Of a stretch of 34,210 nt of DNA, positions 17,046 to 25,108 are shown one piece after another. The notes under the pieces were generated by a model. The model was not told the origin of the DNA. It did no database searches and saw only the letters and a list, made by a program, of their open reading frames with translations. The stretch is taken from positions 1 through 34,210 of the forward strand of contig CALJHN010000029.1 in NCBI GenBank assembly GCA_938075455.1. The letters are read 5' to 3'. The stretch is from an uncultured Flavobacteriales bacterium. Its GTDB lineage: Bacteria > Bacteroidota > Bacteroidia > Flavobacteriales_D > Parvicellaceae. Within the stretch, counting starts at the first letter, position 1, and every line of letters begins with the position of its first letter. Position numbers and translations under genes: made by a program.

Positions 17046-18170
17046 TTAAATGGTGTACTCAATATATAAATCATTGAACTTTTTACCAACTTCTTCATTT
17101 GAATAATTCTTAATTGCGTAAGACCTTATACTAGAGGAATTGAAGAAATTAGGATTTTCAATCATGAAATTCATTTCATTTAATAATTGATCAATACTAC
17201 CAGCATCCACCAATCTTCCAATTTCATTGTTGAATAGCTCTGGAATACCTCCCACTTTTGTTGCAATGAATGGAGTTCCTGAAGAAATAGATTCTATTAA
17301 AACAAGCGGAAGATTCTCAATATTACTAAATAGCACAAAAACATTTGCTTTTTGCATTTCTTTAGCAATTTGAACATGTGTTTTTTCAGATTCTACAGAA
17401 ATAATATTCTTGGTTTTTAATATACTAATTTTTTTCACAATCCAATCTGTAGGGCCATCTCCTACGATTTTTAGTTCTATATTTTGGTGCTTTATTTTTT
17501 CAAAAGCATCAATAATTCCTGAAACATTTTTAATAGAATCATCTAGTGTAGAAACATGTAAAAAAGTAAAGTTTTTATTTTCAGCATCTTTTTCTCCTAA
17601 ATGAAATTTCTCAGTATCTACCACATTTGGAATAATTTTATATTTTGCTTTATAATTTGCATTAATCATACAATTTTTTAATTGTTGAGAAACAGGAGAA
17701 ATTACAGAAGAAAACCTAAAGCCAAGATTAATTAGCTTCATTTCTAAAAAACTTAAATTATAATTTGCTAAATCCTGAAAACCATGCCAATTTTCTGAAA
17801 CTATGTAAGGTATTTTATACCTCCATTTTAAATAAAGTGCCTGCCAAATACCTGGATGCATTATGTTCATATGAACAATGTCAAATTTTAATTTGTTTTT
17901 CTTTTTAAGGAATTGAAATCCTTTGTTAAAAGCAATAAAATAATTTAGGTACTTAAAAAACCCTCTTTTAAAATAAACAATAGTTGTTTTAAGTTCTTCA
18001 TCTTGGAAATAATTAATTTCATAATCTTTTACTTTATCGTCTGGAACTATATACAGTACATTAATTGTATTGTATTTTGAAGCAGCCAAAGCATGGTATC
18101 TCACAAAATTCCCCAAAGTAGTATGAACTCTACTTGGGTACCATGATGAAAGAAACAAAACATTTTTCAT
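17046..18170 (-). CDS. GT4-family glycosyltransferase
   Basis: This 374-residue GT-B glycosyltransferase begins K-N-V-L-F-L-S-S-W-Y-P-S and has the loop L-G-N-F-V-R-Y-H. The C-terminal half has the nucleotide-sugar site S-T-L-D-D-S-I-K-N, K-I-V-G-D-G-P and L-I-E-S-I-S-S-G-T-P with its GT4 E-x7-E-like region. Donor and acceptor are unknown; surface polysaccharide or glycan synthesis is the general role. The frame is open to a TTG at 18206 that overlaps valS, but the ATG at 18170, 16 bases after the valS stop, starts exactly at the conserved first beta strand and is preferred. It is functionally out of place between valS and ettA. Confidence 0.86.
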   Translation of the reverse strand: MKNVLFLSSWYPSRVHTTLGNFVRYHALAASKYNTINVLYIVPDDKVKDYEINYFQDEELKTTIVYFKRGFFKYLNYFIAFNKGFQFLKKKNKLKFDIVHMNIMHPGIWQALYLKWRYKIPYIVSENWHGFQDLANYNLSFLEMKLINLGFRFSSVISPVSQQLKNCMINANYKAKYKIIPNVVDTEKFHLGEKDAENKNFTFLHVSTLDDSIKNVSGIIDAFEKIKHQNIELKIVGDGPTDWIVKKISILKTKNIISVESEKTHVQIAKEMQKANVFVLFSNIENLPLVLIESISSGTPFIATKVGGIPELFNNEIGRLVDAGSIDQLLNEMNFMIENPNFFNSSSIRSYAIKNYSNEEVGKKFNDLYIEYTI

Positions 18171-18186
18171 TATTGAATAATAATTC

Positions 18187-20814
18187 TCAGGAGGATAAAT
18201 TGGCAATTCTTTCCTCTAAAATTTTAATTTGTTTTTCAGCATCATTTTTTTTCTTGATTTCCAAATCCACAACTTGTTTAGGAGCATTTTCGGAAAATCT
18301 AGAATTATTCAGTTTTTTCATGACACTTTCAAGGAAGCCTTTCTTTTTTTGAATTTCAATTTCAATTTTTGAAATCTCAGTTTTTGTATCAATTGAATCT
18401 GTAAAAGGAACAAAGAACTCATTATTATTAACCACAAAAGAATAAGCTGCTGAAATTGATTCATCTGTAAAAACTATACTCGATAGATTACATATTTTTA
18501 ATAGTAAAGAGTCAAATATATTAGACCAGTTGGTATTGACTTTTATATTTAGTTCTAAAAGAACTTTATTAGAAATATTTTTCTCTTTTCTTAAATTTCT
18601 TATCCCCATAACAATAGCTTGGAAGTTTTGGAATTCATCTAAAATTGTGGAATCATTTATATTTTCTTCTGGCCATTTCGCATTGACAATATATGTATTG
18701 TTTCTAGGTTTTAATTGTTGCCAAATTTCTTCAGCAATAAACGGGGTAAATGGATGAACTATTTTAAGAATTTTTTCCAAAATTAAAACTACTGAATCAT
18801 AAGTCTTTCTGTCGATTGGTTGCTGGTAAGCAGGTTTAATCATTTCTAGAAACCAAGAGCAATAGTCATCCCAAATAGTTTTATAAGTCAACATTAGAGC
18901 TTCTGAAATTCTGAATTTGTCGTAAGAGCTATTTATATTAATTATGTTTTGAGAAACCTTAGATTCAATCCATTTTAAAGCAATTAATGAAGATTCTTCC
19001 TGTTCAATTTCATCAGAAACAGTCCAAGATTGGACTAATCTAAAAGAATTCCATAGTTTATTGGTAAAGTTTCTTCCTTGTTCACAAAGATTTCTATCGA
19101 ACAATAAATCATTTCCAGCTGGTGAAGAAAGAAGCATACCTACCCTTACCCCATCTGCTCCATACTTTTGAATTAACTCTAAAGGATCTGGACTATTTCC
19201 TAAAGATTTTGACATTTTTCTACCCAATTGGTCTCTTACAATTCCAGTAAAATATACGTTTTTAAAAGGTGGCTTATCTACATATTCATAGCCAGATATT
19301 ATCATTCTTGCAACCCAAAAGAACATTATTTCTGGTGCTGTAACTAAATCATTTGTTGGGTAATAATAATCTAATTCTTTTTTATCATTAGAAAAGCCAT
19401 CAAATACAGCAATTGGCCATATCCAAGAAGAAAACCATGTATCCATCACATCTTCATCTTGAACTAAATCGTCTAAATTGTATTGTTTGTCTGATTGACT
19501 ATTAAGTTTTTTTAAAGCTTCTTCTTTAGTTGGAGCAACAATAAAATCTTCCTTTCCGTCACCGTAAAAGAATGCTGGTATTTGATGTCCCCACCACAAC
19601 TGTCGAGATATACACCAATCTCTTATATTCTCCATCCAGTGACGGTAGGTATTTTTAAATTTTGAAGGATGGAACTGAACTGTATCGTTCATCACATTTT
19701 CTAGTGCTGGAATACTTAATTTTTCCATTGAACAAAACCACTGTAAAGATAATCTTGGTTCAATAATTGCGTCCGTTCTCTCTGAAAAACCTATTTTATT
19801 TATGTGATCTTCGATTTTAATTAAATAACCAGAGCTGTCTAATTCATCAGCTATAGACTTCCTTACATCAAACCTATCTTGACCTACAAATAATTTTGCA
19901 TTTTTATTTAAACTTCCAGATGAATCTAGAATATTTATTACCTCCAAATGGTGTTTCTTACCCAATTCATAATCGTTAGGGTCATGGGCAGGAGTTATTT
20001 TAAGACAACCAGTACCAAATTCCATATCTACATAATCGTCAAAAATAATTGGAATACTTCTATTAATTAGGGGAACAATTGCTCGTTTTCCTTTTAGGGA
20101 GGTATATCTTTCATCATCTGGATTAATGCAAATTGCAGTATCTCCAAGAATAGTTTCAGGTCTAGTGGTAGCGATATTAACCCACTCATCATCTGAGCCT
20201 TCAATTTTATATCTCAAATAATAGAGTTTTGAATTTACTTCCTTATAAAAAACTTCTTCATCACTTAAAGCAGTTTTTGCTTGAGGATCCCAGTTAATCA
20301 TTCTTTCTCCCCTATATATAAAACCCTTTTGGTGAAGATCACAAAAAACATTGATTACACTTTTATAGTAATTATCATTCATTGTGAAATTGGTTCGATT
20401 CCAATCGCATGAAGCACCAAGTTTTTTAAGTTGGCTGAGAATAACTCCGCCGTGCTTATGTGTCCATTCCCAAGCATGCTCTAAAAACTCTTCCCTAGAC
20501 AAGTCTCCTTTTTTAATACCTTCTGCCCTTAACTTTTGAACAACTTTAGCTTCTGTAGCAATAGAAGCATGATCGGTGCCTGGAACCCAACAAGCATTTT
20601 TACCAAACATTCTAGCTCTTCTTACCAAAACATCTTGAATAGTATTATTAAGCATGTGGCCCATATGCAATACGCCAGTAACATTGGGAGGAGGAATAAC
20701 TACAGTATATGATTCTCTATCATCAGGTTCTGAATTAAATAAACCTTGATCGGTCCATATTTTATACCATTTATCTTCTGATTCTGAAGGATCGTATGTT
20801 TTTGAAATTTCCAT
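18187..20814 (-). CDS. valS: valyl-tRNA synthetase
   Basis: This 875-residue class Ia synthetase charges tRNA-Val. Signatures are P-P-P-N-V-T-G-V-L-H-M-G-H with the HIGH-type motif at 50-53, the W-V-P-G-T-D-H-A segment (76-83), the editing-domain T-T-R-P-E-T-I-L-G-D (216-225), W-C-I-S-R-Q-L-W-W-G-H (400-410), and K-M-S-K-S (533-537). The C-terminal ~65 residues form the expected lysine/glutamate-rich coiled coil that clamps tRNA. The length matches bacterial ValRS. It leads a five-gene minus-strand run and has its own well-formed -7 box. Confidence 0.97.
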   Translation of the reverse strand: MEISKTYDPSESEDKWYKIWTDQGLFNSEPDDRESYTVVIPPPNVTGVLHMGHMLNNTIQDVLVRRARMFGKNACWVPGTDHASIATEAKVVQKLRAEGIKKGDLSREEFLEHAWEWTHKHGGVILSQLKKLGASCDWNRTNFTMNDNYYKSVINVFCDLHQKGFIYRGERMINWDPQAKTALSDEEVFYKEVNSKLYYLRYKIEGSDDEWVNIATTRPETILGDTAICINPDDERYTSLKGKRAIVPLINRSIPIIFDDYVDMEFGTGCLKITPAHDPNDYELGKKHHLEVINILDSSGSLNKNAKLFVGQDRFDVRKSIADELDSSGYLIKIEDHINKIGFSERTDAIIEPRLSLQWFCSMEKLSIPALENVMNDTVQFHPSKFKNTYRHWMENIRDWCISRQLWWGHQIPAFFYGDGKEDFIVAPTKEEALKKLNSQSDKQYNLDDLVQDEDVMDTWFSSWIWPIAVFDGFSNDKKELDYYYPTNDLVTAPEIMFFWVARMIISGYEYVDKPPFKNVYFTGIVRDQLGRKMSKSLGNSPDPLELIQKYGADGVRVGMLLSSPAGNDLLFDRNLCEQGRNFTNKLWNSFRLVQSWTVSDEIEQEESSLIALKWIESKVSQNIININSSYDKFRISEALMLTYKTIWDDYCSWFLEMIKPAYQQPIDRKTYDSVVLILEKILKIVHPFTPFIAEEIWQQLKPRNNTYIVNAKWPEENINDSTILDEFQNFQAIVMGIRNLRKEKNISNKVLLELNIKVNTNWSNIFDSLLLKICNLSSIVFTDESISAAYSFVVNNNEFFVPFTDSIDTKTEISKIEIEIQKKKGFLESVMKKLNNSRFSENAPKQVVDLEIKKKNDAEKQIKILEERIANLSS

Positions 20815-20831
20815 AATTTTAGTTACTATTA

Positions 20832-20839
20832 CAAAAGTA
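20832..20839 (-). promoter_or_regulatory. -7 promoter box TACTTTTG for valS
   Basis: An exact TAnnTTTG match on the minus strand ends 17 bases before the valS ATG. The same eight bases, TACTTTTG, precede the phosphohexomutase gene. A -33 TTTG is not obvious, the nearest candidate being a T-rich stretch at 20852-20858. Confidence 0.55.
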
Positions 20840-20879
20840 ATTTTACATTCTTAAAACTGTGATATAATGTTGCTTTTTT

Positions 20880-21440
20880 TTAGCTAATAATCCAATTTTG
20901 AAGAATTTGTTTTCCGTAATCTGTCAATATACTTTCAGGATGGAACTGAATACCAGATATTTTAAGATCTGTGTGTCTAAAAGCCATTGGAAAGTTCTCA
21001 AAATCTAAAGCGGTGACTTTTAGTTGTTTTGGAACATTTTTTATTACCCACGAATGGTAATGGCCAATATTTATGTTATTAGGAACATCATTAAAAAGAA
21101 AATCATGATTTAAAATCTCTAATTGGGTTTGAATACCATGTCTGACCTTTTTCAAATTATGAAGTTCAGCTCCAAAAAACTGACCAATTGCTTGAAACCC
21201 TAGACAAACTCCTAATATATTATTGGATAAATGGTATCTTTCAATAGAATAATTTAATTCTTTATTTTCAATAGGTAATCCAGGGCCAGGTGATAGTAAG
21301 ATTTTATGTTCATTTGAAATTAAGTCATGATTTATCTCATCGTTTCTGAAAATGGTAATTTCCTTACAATGAGGTTCTAAATAATGAACTAGATTGTAGG
21401 TAAAAGAATCGTAATTATCTATAATTATTAATTTTATCAA
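20880..21440 (-). CDS. glutamine amidotransferase, PabA/TrpG type
   Basis: This 186-residue class I glutamine amidotransferase is the subunit that supplies ammonia to aminodeoxychorismate or anthranilate synthase. The triad is complete: Cys79 in G-V-C-L-G-F-Q-A-I, His167 and Glu169 in Q-F-H-P-E-S. The N-terminal I-D-N-Y-D-S-F-T-Y-N-L-V and S-P-G-P-G are diagnostic. No trpE, pabB or other trp gene is adjacent, and a PabC-like enzyme exists elsewhere in the window. A folate (PabA) or dual role is therefore plausible, but sequence alone does not settle it. The start is TTG at 21440; a TAA lies two codons upstream and no ATG is available. Confidence 0.87.
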   Translation of the reverse strand: MIKLIIIDNYDSFTYNLVHYLEPHCKEITIFRNDEINHDLISNEHKILLSPGPGLPIENKELNYSIERYHLSNNILGVCLGFQAIGQFFGAELHNLKKVRHGIQTQLEILNHDFLFNDVPNNINIGHYHSWVIKNVPKQLKVTALDFENFPMAFRHTDLKISGIQFHPESILTDYGKQILQNWIIS

Positions 21441-21463
21441 TATTTATTTATGTAAAAAATTCT

Positions 21464-21494
21464 TTTGAAATTAGAAAGATAATATTCAATCTTG
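21464..21494 (+). promoter_or_regulatory. candidate -33/-7 promoter for the acyltransferase gene
   Basis: TTTG (21464-21467) is followed after exactly 19 bases by CAATCTTG (21487-21494), a two-mismatch version of TAnnTTTG. The spacing fits the bacteroidete consensus and predicts a leader of about 15 nt before the ATG at 21517. The weak -7 keeps this tentative. Confidence 0.3.
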
Positions 21495-21516
21495 CATAAC
21501 TTTTTAGATTATTTCT

Positions 21517-22374
21517 ATGAATAATTTTCTTTACCATATAATTATAATTCCAATTTCTAAATTAAACAACTTTTTTTTATACCTAGTTTCAGATATTTTA
21601 TGCCTAATAATTGGTAAATTATTAAAATATAGAAAACCATTAATCACCAAAAATCTCGAAAAATCTTTTCCTAAAAAAAACGAAAACGAAATAAAAAAAA
21701 TCCGAAAATATTTCTACAAGCATTTTTCGGATTTGATTGTCGAGAGTTTAAAGGGGTTTACCATTTCAGAAAAAAGAATTAATAAAAAAATCAAGTTAAA
21801 AAATCCAGAGTTATTGAACGAAATGGCACAAAAGAAACAAAATATAGTTTTAATTGGGGGGCATTATAATAATTGGGAAATGAGTGCTCAAAAAATGCCT
21901 TTGGAATGTGAACATGAGCTTTTTGCAATTTATAAACCATTAAGTAATAAGTTTTTTGATAAAAAAATGAAAAATTCAAGAGAAAAATTTGGCCTCAGAA
22001 TGATCCCTATGAAAGAAACAAAGAGATATTTTCTTACAGAAAATGAAAAACCAAGAGGAATTATTTTTGGTTCTGACCAAAGTCCTTCAAATACAAAAAA
22101 TGCACATTGGATAAAATTTCTTCATCAGGATAGTGGATTTTTATTTGGTGCTGAGAAATATGCTAAAGAATTTAATTGGCCCGTTGTTTTCGTAAGTATC
22201 CAAAAAATTAACAGAGGTTCTTACGAAGTATCCTTTGAATTAATTACAGACCAGCCAAAGAAGGAGCCTAAGGGAAAGATAATTGAGGATTTTGCAAAAC
22301 TTTTAGAAGCCGATATCAACCGAAATCCACCATATTGGCTATGGACTCACAACCGATGGAAAAAAAGTAAATAG
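21517..22374 (+). CDS. lysophospholipid/lipid A biosynthesis acyltransferase (LpxL/HtrB family)
   Basis: This 285-residue acyltransferase has an N-terminal hydrophobic segment (about 8-32) that would anchor it to the inner membrane. The family catalytic motif H-x4-(D/E) is seen at His116-Glu121 in G-G-H-Y-N-N-W-E. The G-S-D-Q-S-P (185-190) region and the C-terminal N-R-N-P-P-Y-W-L-W-T-H-N-R-W-K are also typical of the Lip_A_acyltrans family. By family, it transfers an acyl chain to lipid A precursors; bacteroidetes also use members for aminolipids, so the acceptor is not certain. It is divergent from the amidotransferase gene and followed by ssb after 154 bases. Confidence 0.9.
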   Translation: MNNFLYHIIIIPISKLNNFFLYLVSDILCLIIGKLLKYRKPLITKNLEKSFPKKNENEIKKIRKYFYKHFSDLIVESLKGFTISEKRINKKIKLKNPELLNEMAQKKQNIVLIGGHYNNWEMSAQKMPLECEHELFAIYKPLSNKFFDKKMKNSREKFGLRMIPMKETKRYFLTENEKPRGIIFGSDQSPSNTKNAHWIKFLHQDSGFLFGAEKYAKEFNWPVVFVSIQKINRGSYEVSFELITDQPKKEPKGKIIEDFAKLLEADINRNPPYWLWTHNRWKKSK

Positions 22375-22387
22375 CTGTTTTAAAGTT

Positions 22388-22415
22388 ATTTATAAATTTT
22401 TAAACGTTTATAAAT
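22388..22415. repeat. 9-bp perfect inverted repeat between the acyltransferase gene and ssb
   Basis: ATTTATAAA (22388-22396) and its exact complement TTTATAAAT (22407-22415) flank a 10-base loop, starting 14 bases after the acyltransferase stop. No T-run follows, so it is not a normal intrinsic terminator. In such AT-rich DNA it may be chance or a weak hairpin. Confidence 0.4.
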
Positions 22416-22528
22416 GAAAATAAACGAATGTTAATCATTTAATTTTATTTTTTATTGAATTTTTGAATTTTAATTTGCAGTGTCGAATAAGTTTCGGCCA
22501 TATTGTTAAACTAAAATCAAATATAAAT

Positions 22529-22861
22529 ATGAGAAATCTAAGAAACAAAGTACAATTAATAGGAAATGCAGGAAGCACACCTGTAGTTCAAGAAACAAAG
22601 AATGGCAATAAATATGCAAAAATATCTTTAGCTACTAATAACAACTACACCAATAAAGATGGTGAAAAAGTAAAGCAGACACAATGGCATCCTATTGTAT
22701 TTTGGGGAAAGAAAGCTGAGATAGCAGAAAAATATATCTCAAAAGGACAGGAGGTATTTATTGAAGGCTCTTTAAATTACAGAACTTATGAAAATGATGA
22801 GGGTGAAAAGAAATATGTATTTGAAATAATTTCAAATGATTTATTATTACTTAATAAATAA
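22529..22861 (+). CDS. ssb: single-stranded DNA-binding protein, short form
   Basis: This 110-residue OB-fold protein is an SSB: N-terminal L-R-N-K-V-Q-L-I-G-N-A-G, then K-I-S-L-A-T-N-N, T-Q-W-H-P-I-V-F-W-G-K (50-60) and the Y-I-S-K-G-Q-E-V-F-I-E-G segment. The ATG at 22529 starts at the conserved N-terminus. The frame is open up to 22463, but that extension has no SSB similarity. The protein stops right after the OB fold, at L-L-L-L-N-K, with no glycine-rich linker or acidic D-D-x-P-F-like tip, so it cannot recruit partners in the way E. coli SSB does. It is probably a second, short SSB paralogue of the kind common in flavobacteria. An intrinsic terminator follows 25 bases after the stop. 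Confidence 0.9.
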   Translation: MRNLRNKVQLIGNAGSTPVVQETKNGNKYAKISLATNNNYTNKDGEKVKQTQWHPIVFWGKKAEIAEKYISKGQEVFIEGSLNYRTYENDEGEKKYVFEIISNDLLLLNK

Positions 22862-22886
22862 GAATAAAAATCTATTGATAATTTTT

Positions 22887-22912
22887 AAAGAGCCCAAAAG
22901 GGCTCTTTTTTT
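22887..22912 (+). terminator. intrinsic terminator after ssb
   Basis: AAAGAGCCC (22887-22895), loop AAAA, then GGGCTCTTT (22900-22908), continuing into an uninterrupted T-run to 22912. This is a perfect 9-bp stem with a GC core and U-tract, the only such structure found in the window. It abuts the stop codon of the convergent glycosyltransferase gene (22911-22913). On the opposite strand the T-run is only three bases, so it mainly serves ssb. Confidence 0.9.
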
Positions 22913-24026
22913 ATTTAATGATTTTTTTTACAAAATTATCCCATGAGTAAGAATCTTGCTTTTTAGAAATTGCGGAACTCATCTCGATTTCATTCTTTTC
23001 GTTTGAAAAATAATCCAAAATATATTCACTCATTTCTTCAGCATTGGTAGAACTAATATACCCGTCTTTATTATGTTCAATTATTTCAGGTAATCCACCT
23101 ACGTTGGTTACTAGCATGGGTTTTTTATAATACATTGCTAATTGAGTAACACCACTTTGAGTAGCTGAGGTATAGGGCAAGATTACTAGATTAGAAACTG
23201 AAAAGAAATCTGGAACTTGTTTGTTCTCTATAAATTGATTGTAAATAATAATGTTTTTCAAATTTAAATCTCTTATTAAATCTTGATATTTATCTTCAGA
23301 ATCGTAAAATTCTCCAGCAATTATTAATTTAATATTCTTTTCTATAATTAATTTATTTGACATTGCTCTTATTGCTAAATCTAATCCTTTATATTTTCTT
23401 ATTAAACCAAAAAATAAAACGTATTTACCATCTTTAAGATTAAGACTCTTAAGAGCGGAAGATTTATCGGTAATTTTACTGTAGGTATTGTAAATGGGAT
23501 GAAAAAGAGATTCAACACTTACACCATTATTTATTTCCTTTATGTCCTTTTTAACTTTCTTACTTAAGGTAAAATGAGAGTCACATTTATTTAAAAAATA
23601 ATTAACCAACATAGTATCACCAAATCTTTTTTCGTGGGCAATAGCATTATCAACAATCCCAAAGACTGGAATTTTATTTCTTTTTAAATATCCTCCAATT
23701 ATACCTAGACAGGGAGCGAAGAAAGGCATCCAGAATCTAATAAAAACTTTTGATGGATTTTTACCCTTAATATATTTGGCTGTTCTCCACCATGAGATTG
23801 GATTAATTGAATTTATTATTGGGGATATTTTAAAGTTGAATTCTTCATAATGCTCTACTCTATTTTGAGATTTTCCAGGGAAAAGAAATTTAGGATACTG
23901 TAGTGAAAAAGATATTATTTCCACTAAAAAACCTTTTTCTACTAAGGATTTGGCTAATGCCTCGTTAAAATCTGAAATCCCACCTCTTAGTGGAGAAGCT
24001 GGACCAACTAAAATGATTTTAGTCAT
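22911..24026 (-). CDS. GT4-family glycosyltransferase
   Basis: This 371-residue GT-B fold enzyme starts with V-G-P-A-S-P-L-R-G-G-I-S-D-F, the acceptor-side glycine loop. The C-terminal half shows V-L-F-F-G-L-I-R-K-Y-K-G-L-D-L-A, L-I-I-A-G-E-F-Y and a late L-P-Y-T-S-A-T-Q-S-G-V region followed by G-G-L-P-E-I-I, all typical of GT4. Substrates are unknown. It overlaps the upstream GT2 gene by 8 bases, so the two are cotranscribed and likely act in the same surface glycan pathway. Its stop codon touches the T-tract of the ssb terminator. Confidence 0.87.
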   Translation of the reverse strand: MTKIILVGPASPLRGGISDFNEALAKSLVEKGFLVEIISFSLQYPKFLFPGKSQNRVEHYEEFNFKISPIINSINPISWWRTAKYIKGKNPSKVFIRFWMPFFAPCLGIIGGYLKRNKIPVFGIVDNAIAHEKRFGDTMLVNYFLNKCDSHFTLSKKVKKDIKEINNGVSVESLFHPIYNTYSKITDKSSALKSLNLKDGKYVLFFGLIRKYKGLDLAIRAMSNKLIIEKNIKLIIAGEFYDSEDKYQDLIRDLNLKNIIIYNQFIENKQVPDFFSVSNLVILPYTSATQSGVTQLAMYYKKPMLVTNVGGLPEIIEHNKDGYISSTNAEEMSEYILDYFSNEKNEIEMSSAISKKQDSYSWDNFVKKIIK

Positions 24027-24975
24027 TAACGTTTAATTTTTCTCTTATTTGGTATTGGTTTCTATTTGGAGAATTTCTAGACAACATTTCTCCTAAAAAA
24101 CCAGCAAGAAAAAACTGAACACCAATTATAATTGAACTTAAGGCAATGTAAAACTCTGTTCTGTTGGCAATTAATTTGGCTTCCTTATCCAAAAGTATTT
24201 TATCTATACCAATGTAAATTAAAAAAATAAAGCCAATTATGAAAACAAGAATTCCCAAAGAGCCAAATAAGTGCATTGGCCTTTTTCCAAATTTGCCTAT
24301 AAAAGTTATACTAAATAAGTCTAAAAACCCAAAAACAAAACGCTCTAACCCAAATTTAGTTTCTCCAAATTTTCTAGCTTGGTGCTTCACCACTTTCTCA
24401 GTAATATTTTGAAAGCCTGCCCATTTAGCAATTAATGGTATATACCTGTGCATTTCTCCATATACTTCAATATTTTTAACTACATCAGACTTGTACGCTT
24501 TAAGACCACAATTCATATCGTTGAGTTTAATTCCAGATACTTTTCTTGTGACTGTATTATATAATTTAGTAGGAATTGTTTTAGAAAGTGGATCTTTTCT
24601 ATCCTTTTTCCAACCAGAAACAATGTCAAAACCATCTTTAGTAATCATTTCATATAGATCGGGTATTTCATCTGGAGAGTCCTGCAAATCCGCATCCATC
24701 GTAATAACAACATTTCCAATTGAAAGCTCAAAACCAATATTTAAAGCAGCAGATTTTCCGTAATTTCTTCTAAAAGATACACCTTTAATATTTTTATTTT
24801 TGGATTGGAGATTATTAATTACTTCCCAAGAATTATCCTTACTTCCATCGTCAACAAAAATAAGTTCATATTTTAAATTTGATTTTACAACAACATTATC
24901 TATCCAATTAGAAAGCTCAGGCAATGATTCTGATTCATTGTAAAGTGGAACTACAATAGATAAATCTAAATTCAT
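24019..24975 (-). CDS. GT2-family glycosyltransferase, polyprenol-phosphate type
   Basis: This 318-residue enzyme has a GT-A domain with S-I-V-V-P-L-Y-N-E (6-14), V-D-D-G-S (41-45), R-R-N-Y-G-K-S-A-A (69-77) and the metal site D-A-D (94-96). This is followed by two C-terminal transmembrane helices at about 230-253 and 270-295. That architecture is shared by DPM1/GtrB/ArnC-like enzymes that load a sugar onto undecaprenyl phosphate at the cytoplasmic face. The sugar is unknown. It leads a two-gene operon with the GT4 gene downstream and is divergent from gldF. Confidence 0.9.
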   Translation of the reverse strand: MNLDLSIVVPLYNESESLPELSNWIDNVVVKSNLKYELIFVDDGSKDNSWEVINNLQSKNKNIKGVSFRRNYGKSAALNIGFELSIGNVVITMDADLQDSPDEIPDLYEMITKDGFDIVSGWKKDRKDPLSKTIPTKLYNTVTRKVSGIKLNDMNCGLKAYKSDVVKNIEVYGEMHRYIPLIAKWAGFQNITEKVVKHQARKFGETKFGLERFVFGFLDLFSITFIGKFGKRPMHLFGSLGILVFIIGFIFLIYIGIDKILLDKEAKLIANRTEFYIALSSIIIGVQFFLAGFLGEMLSRNSPNRNQYQIREKLNVND

Positions 24976-24979
24976 ACAG

Positions 24980-24987
24980 CAAATATA
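24980..24987 (-). promoter_or_regulatory. -7 promoter box TATATTTG for the GT2/GT4 operon
   Basis: An exact TAnnTTTG match on the minus strand ends only 4 bases before the ATG at 24975. If used, transcription would start at or within a base or two of the start codon, giving an essentially leaderless mRNA. No good -33 box accompanies it. Confidence 0.35.
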
Positions 24988-25090
24988 TTGAAGTTTATCA
25001 ATAGGATTTGTTAATTCTTTTTAATTAAATTTTTTATTTATTAGTATTAATAGAATTATATTGGGCAGCTAATAATTAAAATCATCACTT

Positions 25091-25098
25091 TTTATTTG
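25091..25098 (+). promoter_or_regulatory. candidate -7 box TTTATTTG for gldF
   Basis: One mismatch to TAnnTTTG, ending 10 bases before the gldF ATG. There is no -33 TTTG at the usual spacing, so this is weak. Confidence 0.25.
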
Positions 25099-25108
25099 TA
25101 AATCCTAG

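Noticed and set aside
18171..18206. Longer glycosyltransferase starting at TTG 18206
   Set aside because: It would overlap valS, and the ATG at 18170 begins exactly at the conserved first strand.
22388..22415. Hairpin as a terminator for the acyltransferase gene
   Set aside because: The stem is pure AT and no T-run follows, so it is listed only as a repeat.
22463..22528. Longer SSB starting at 22463
   Set aside because: The 22 extra residues do not look like SSB; the conserved L-R-N-K-V-Q-L-I-G start is at the ATG 22529.
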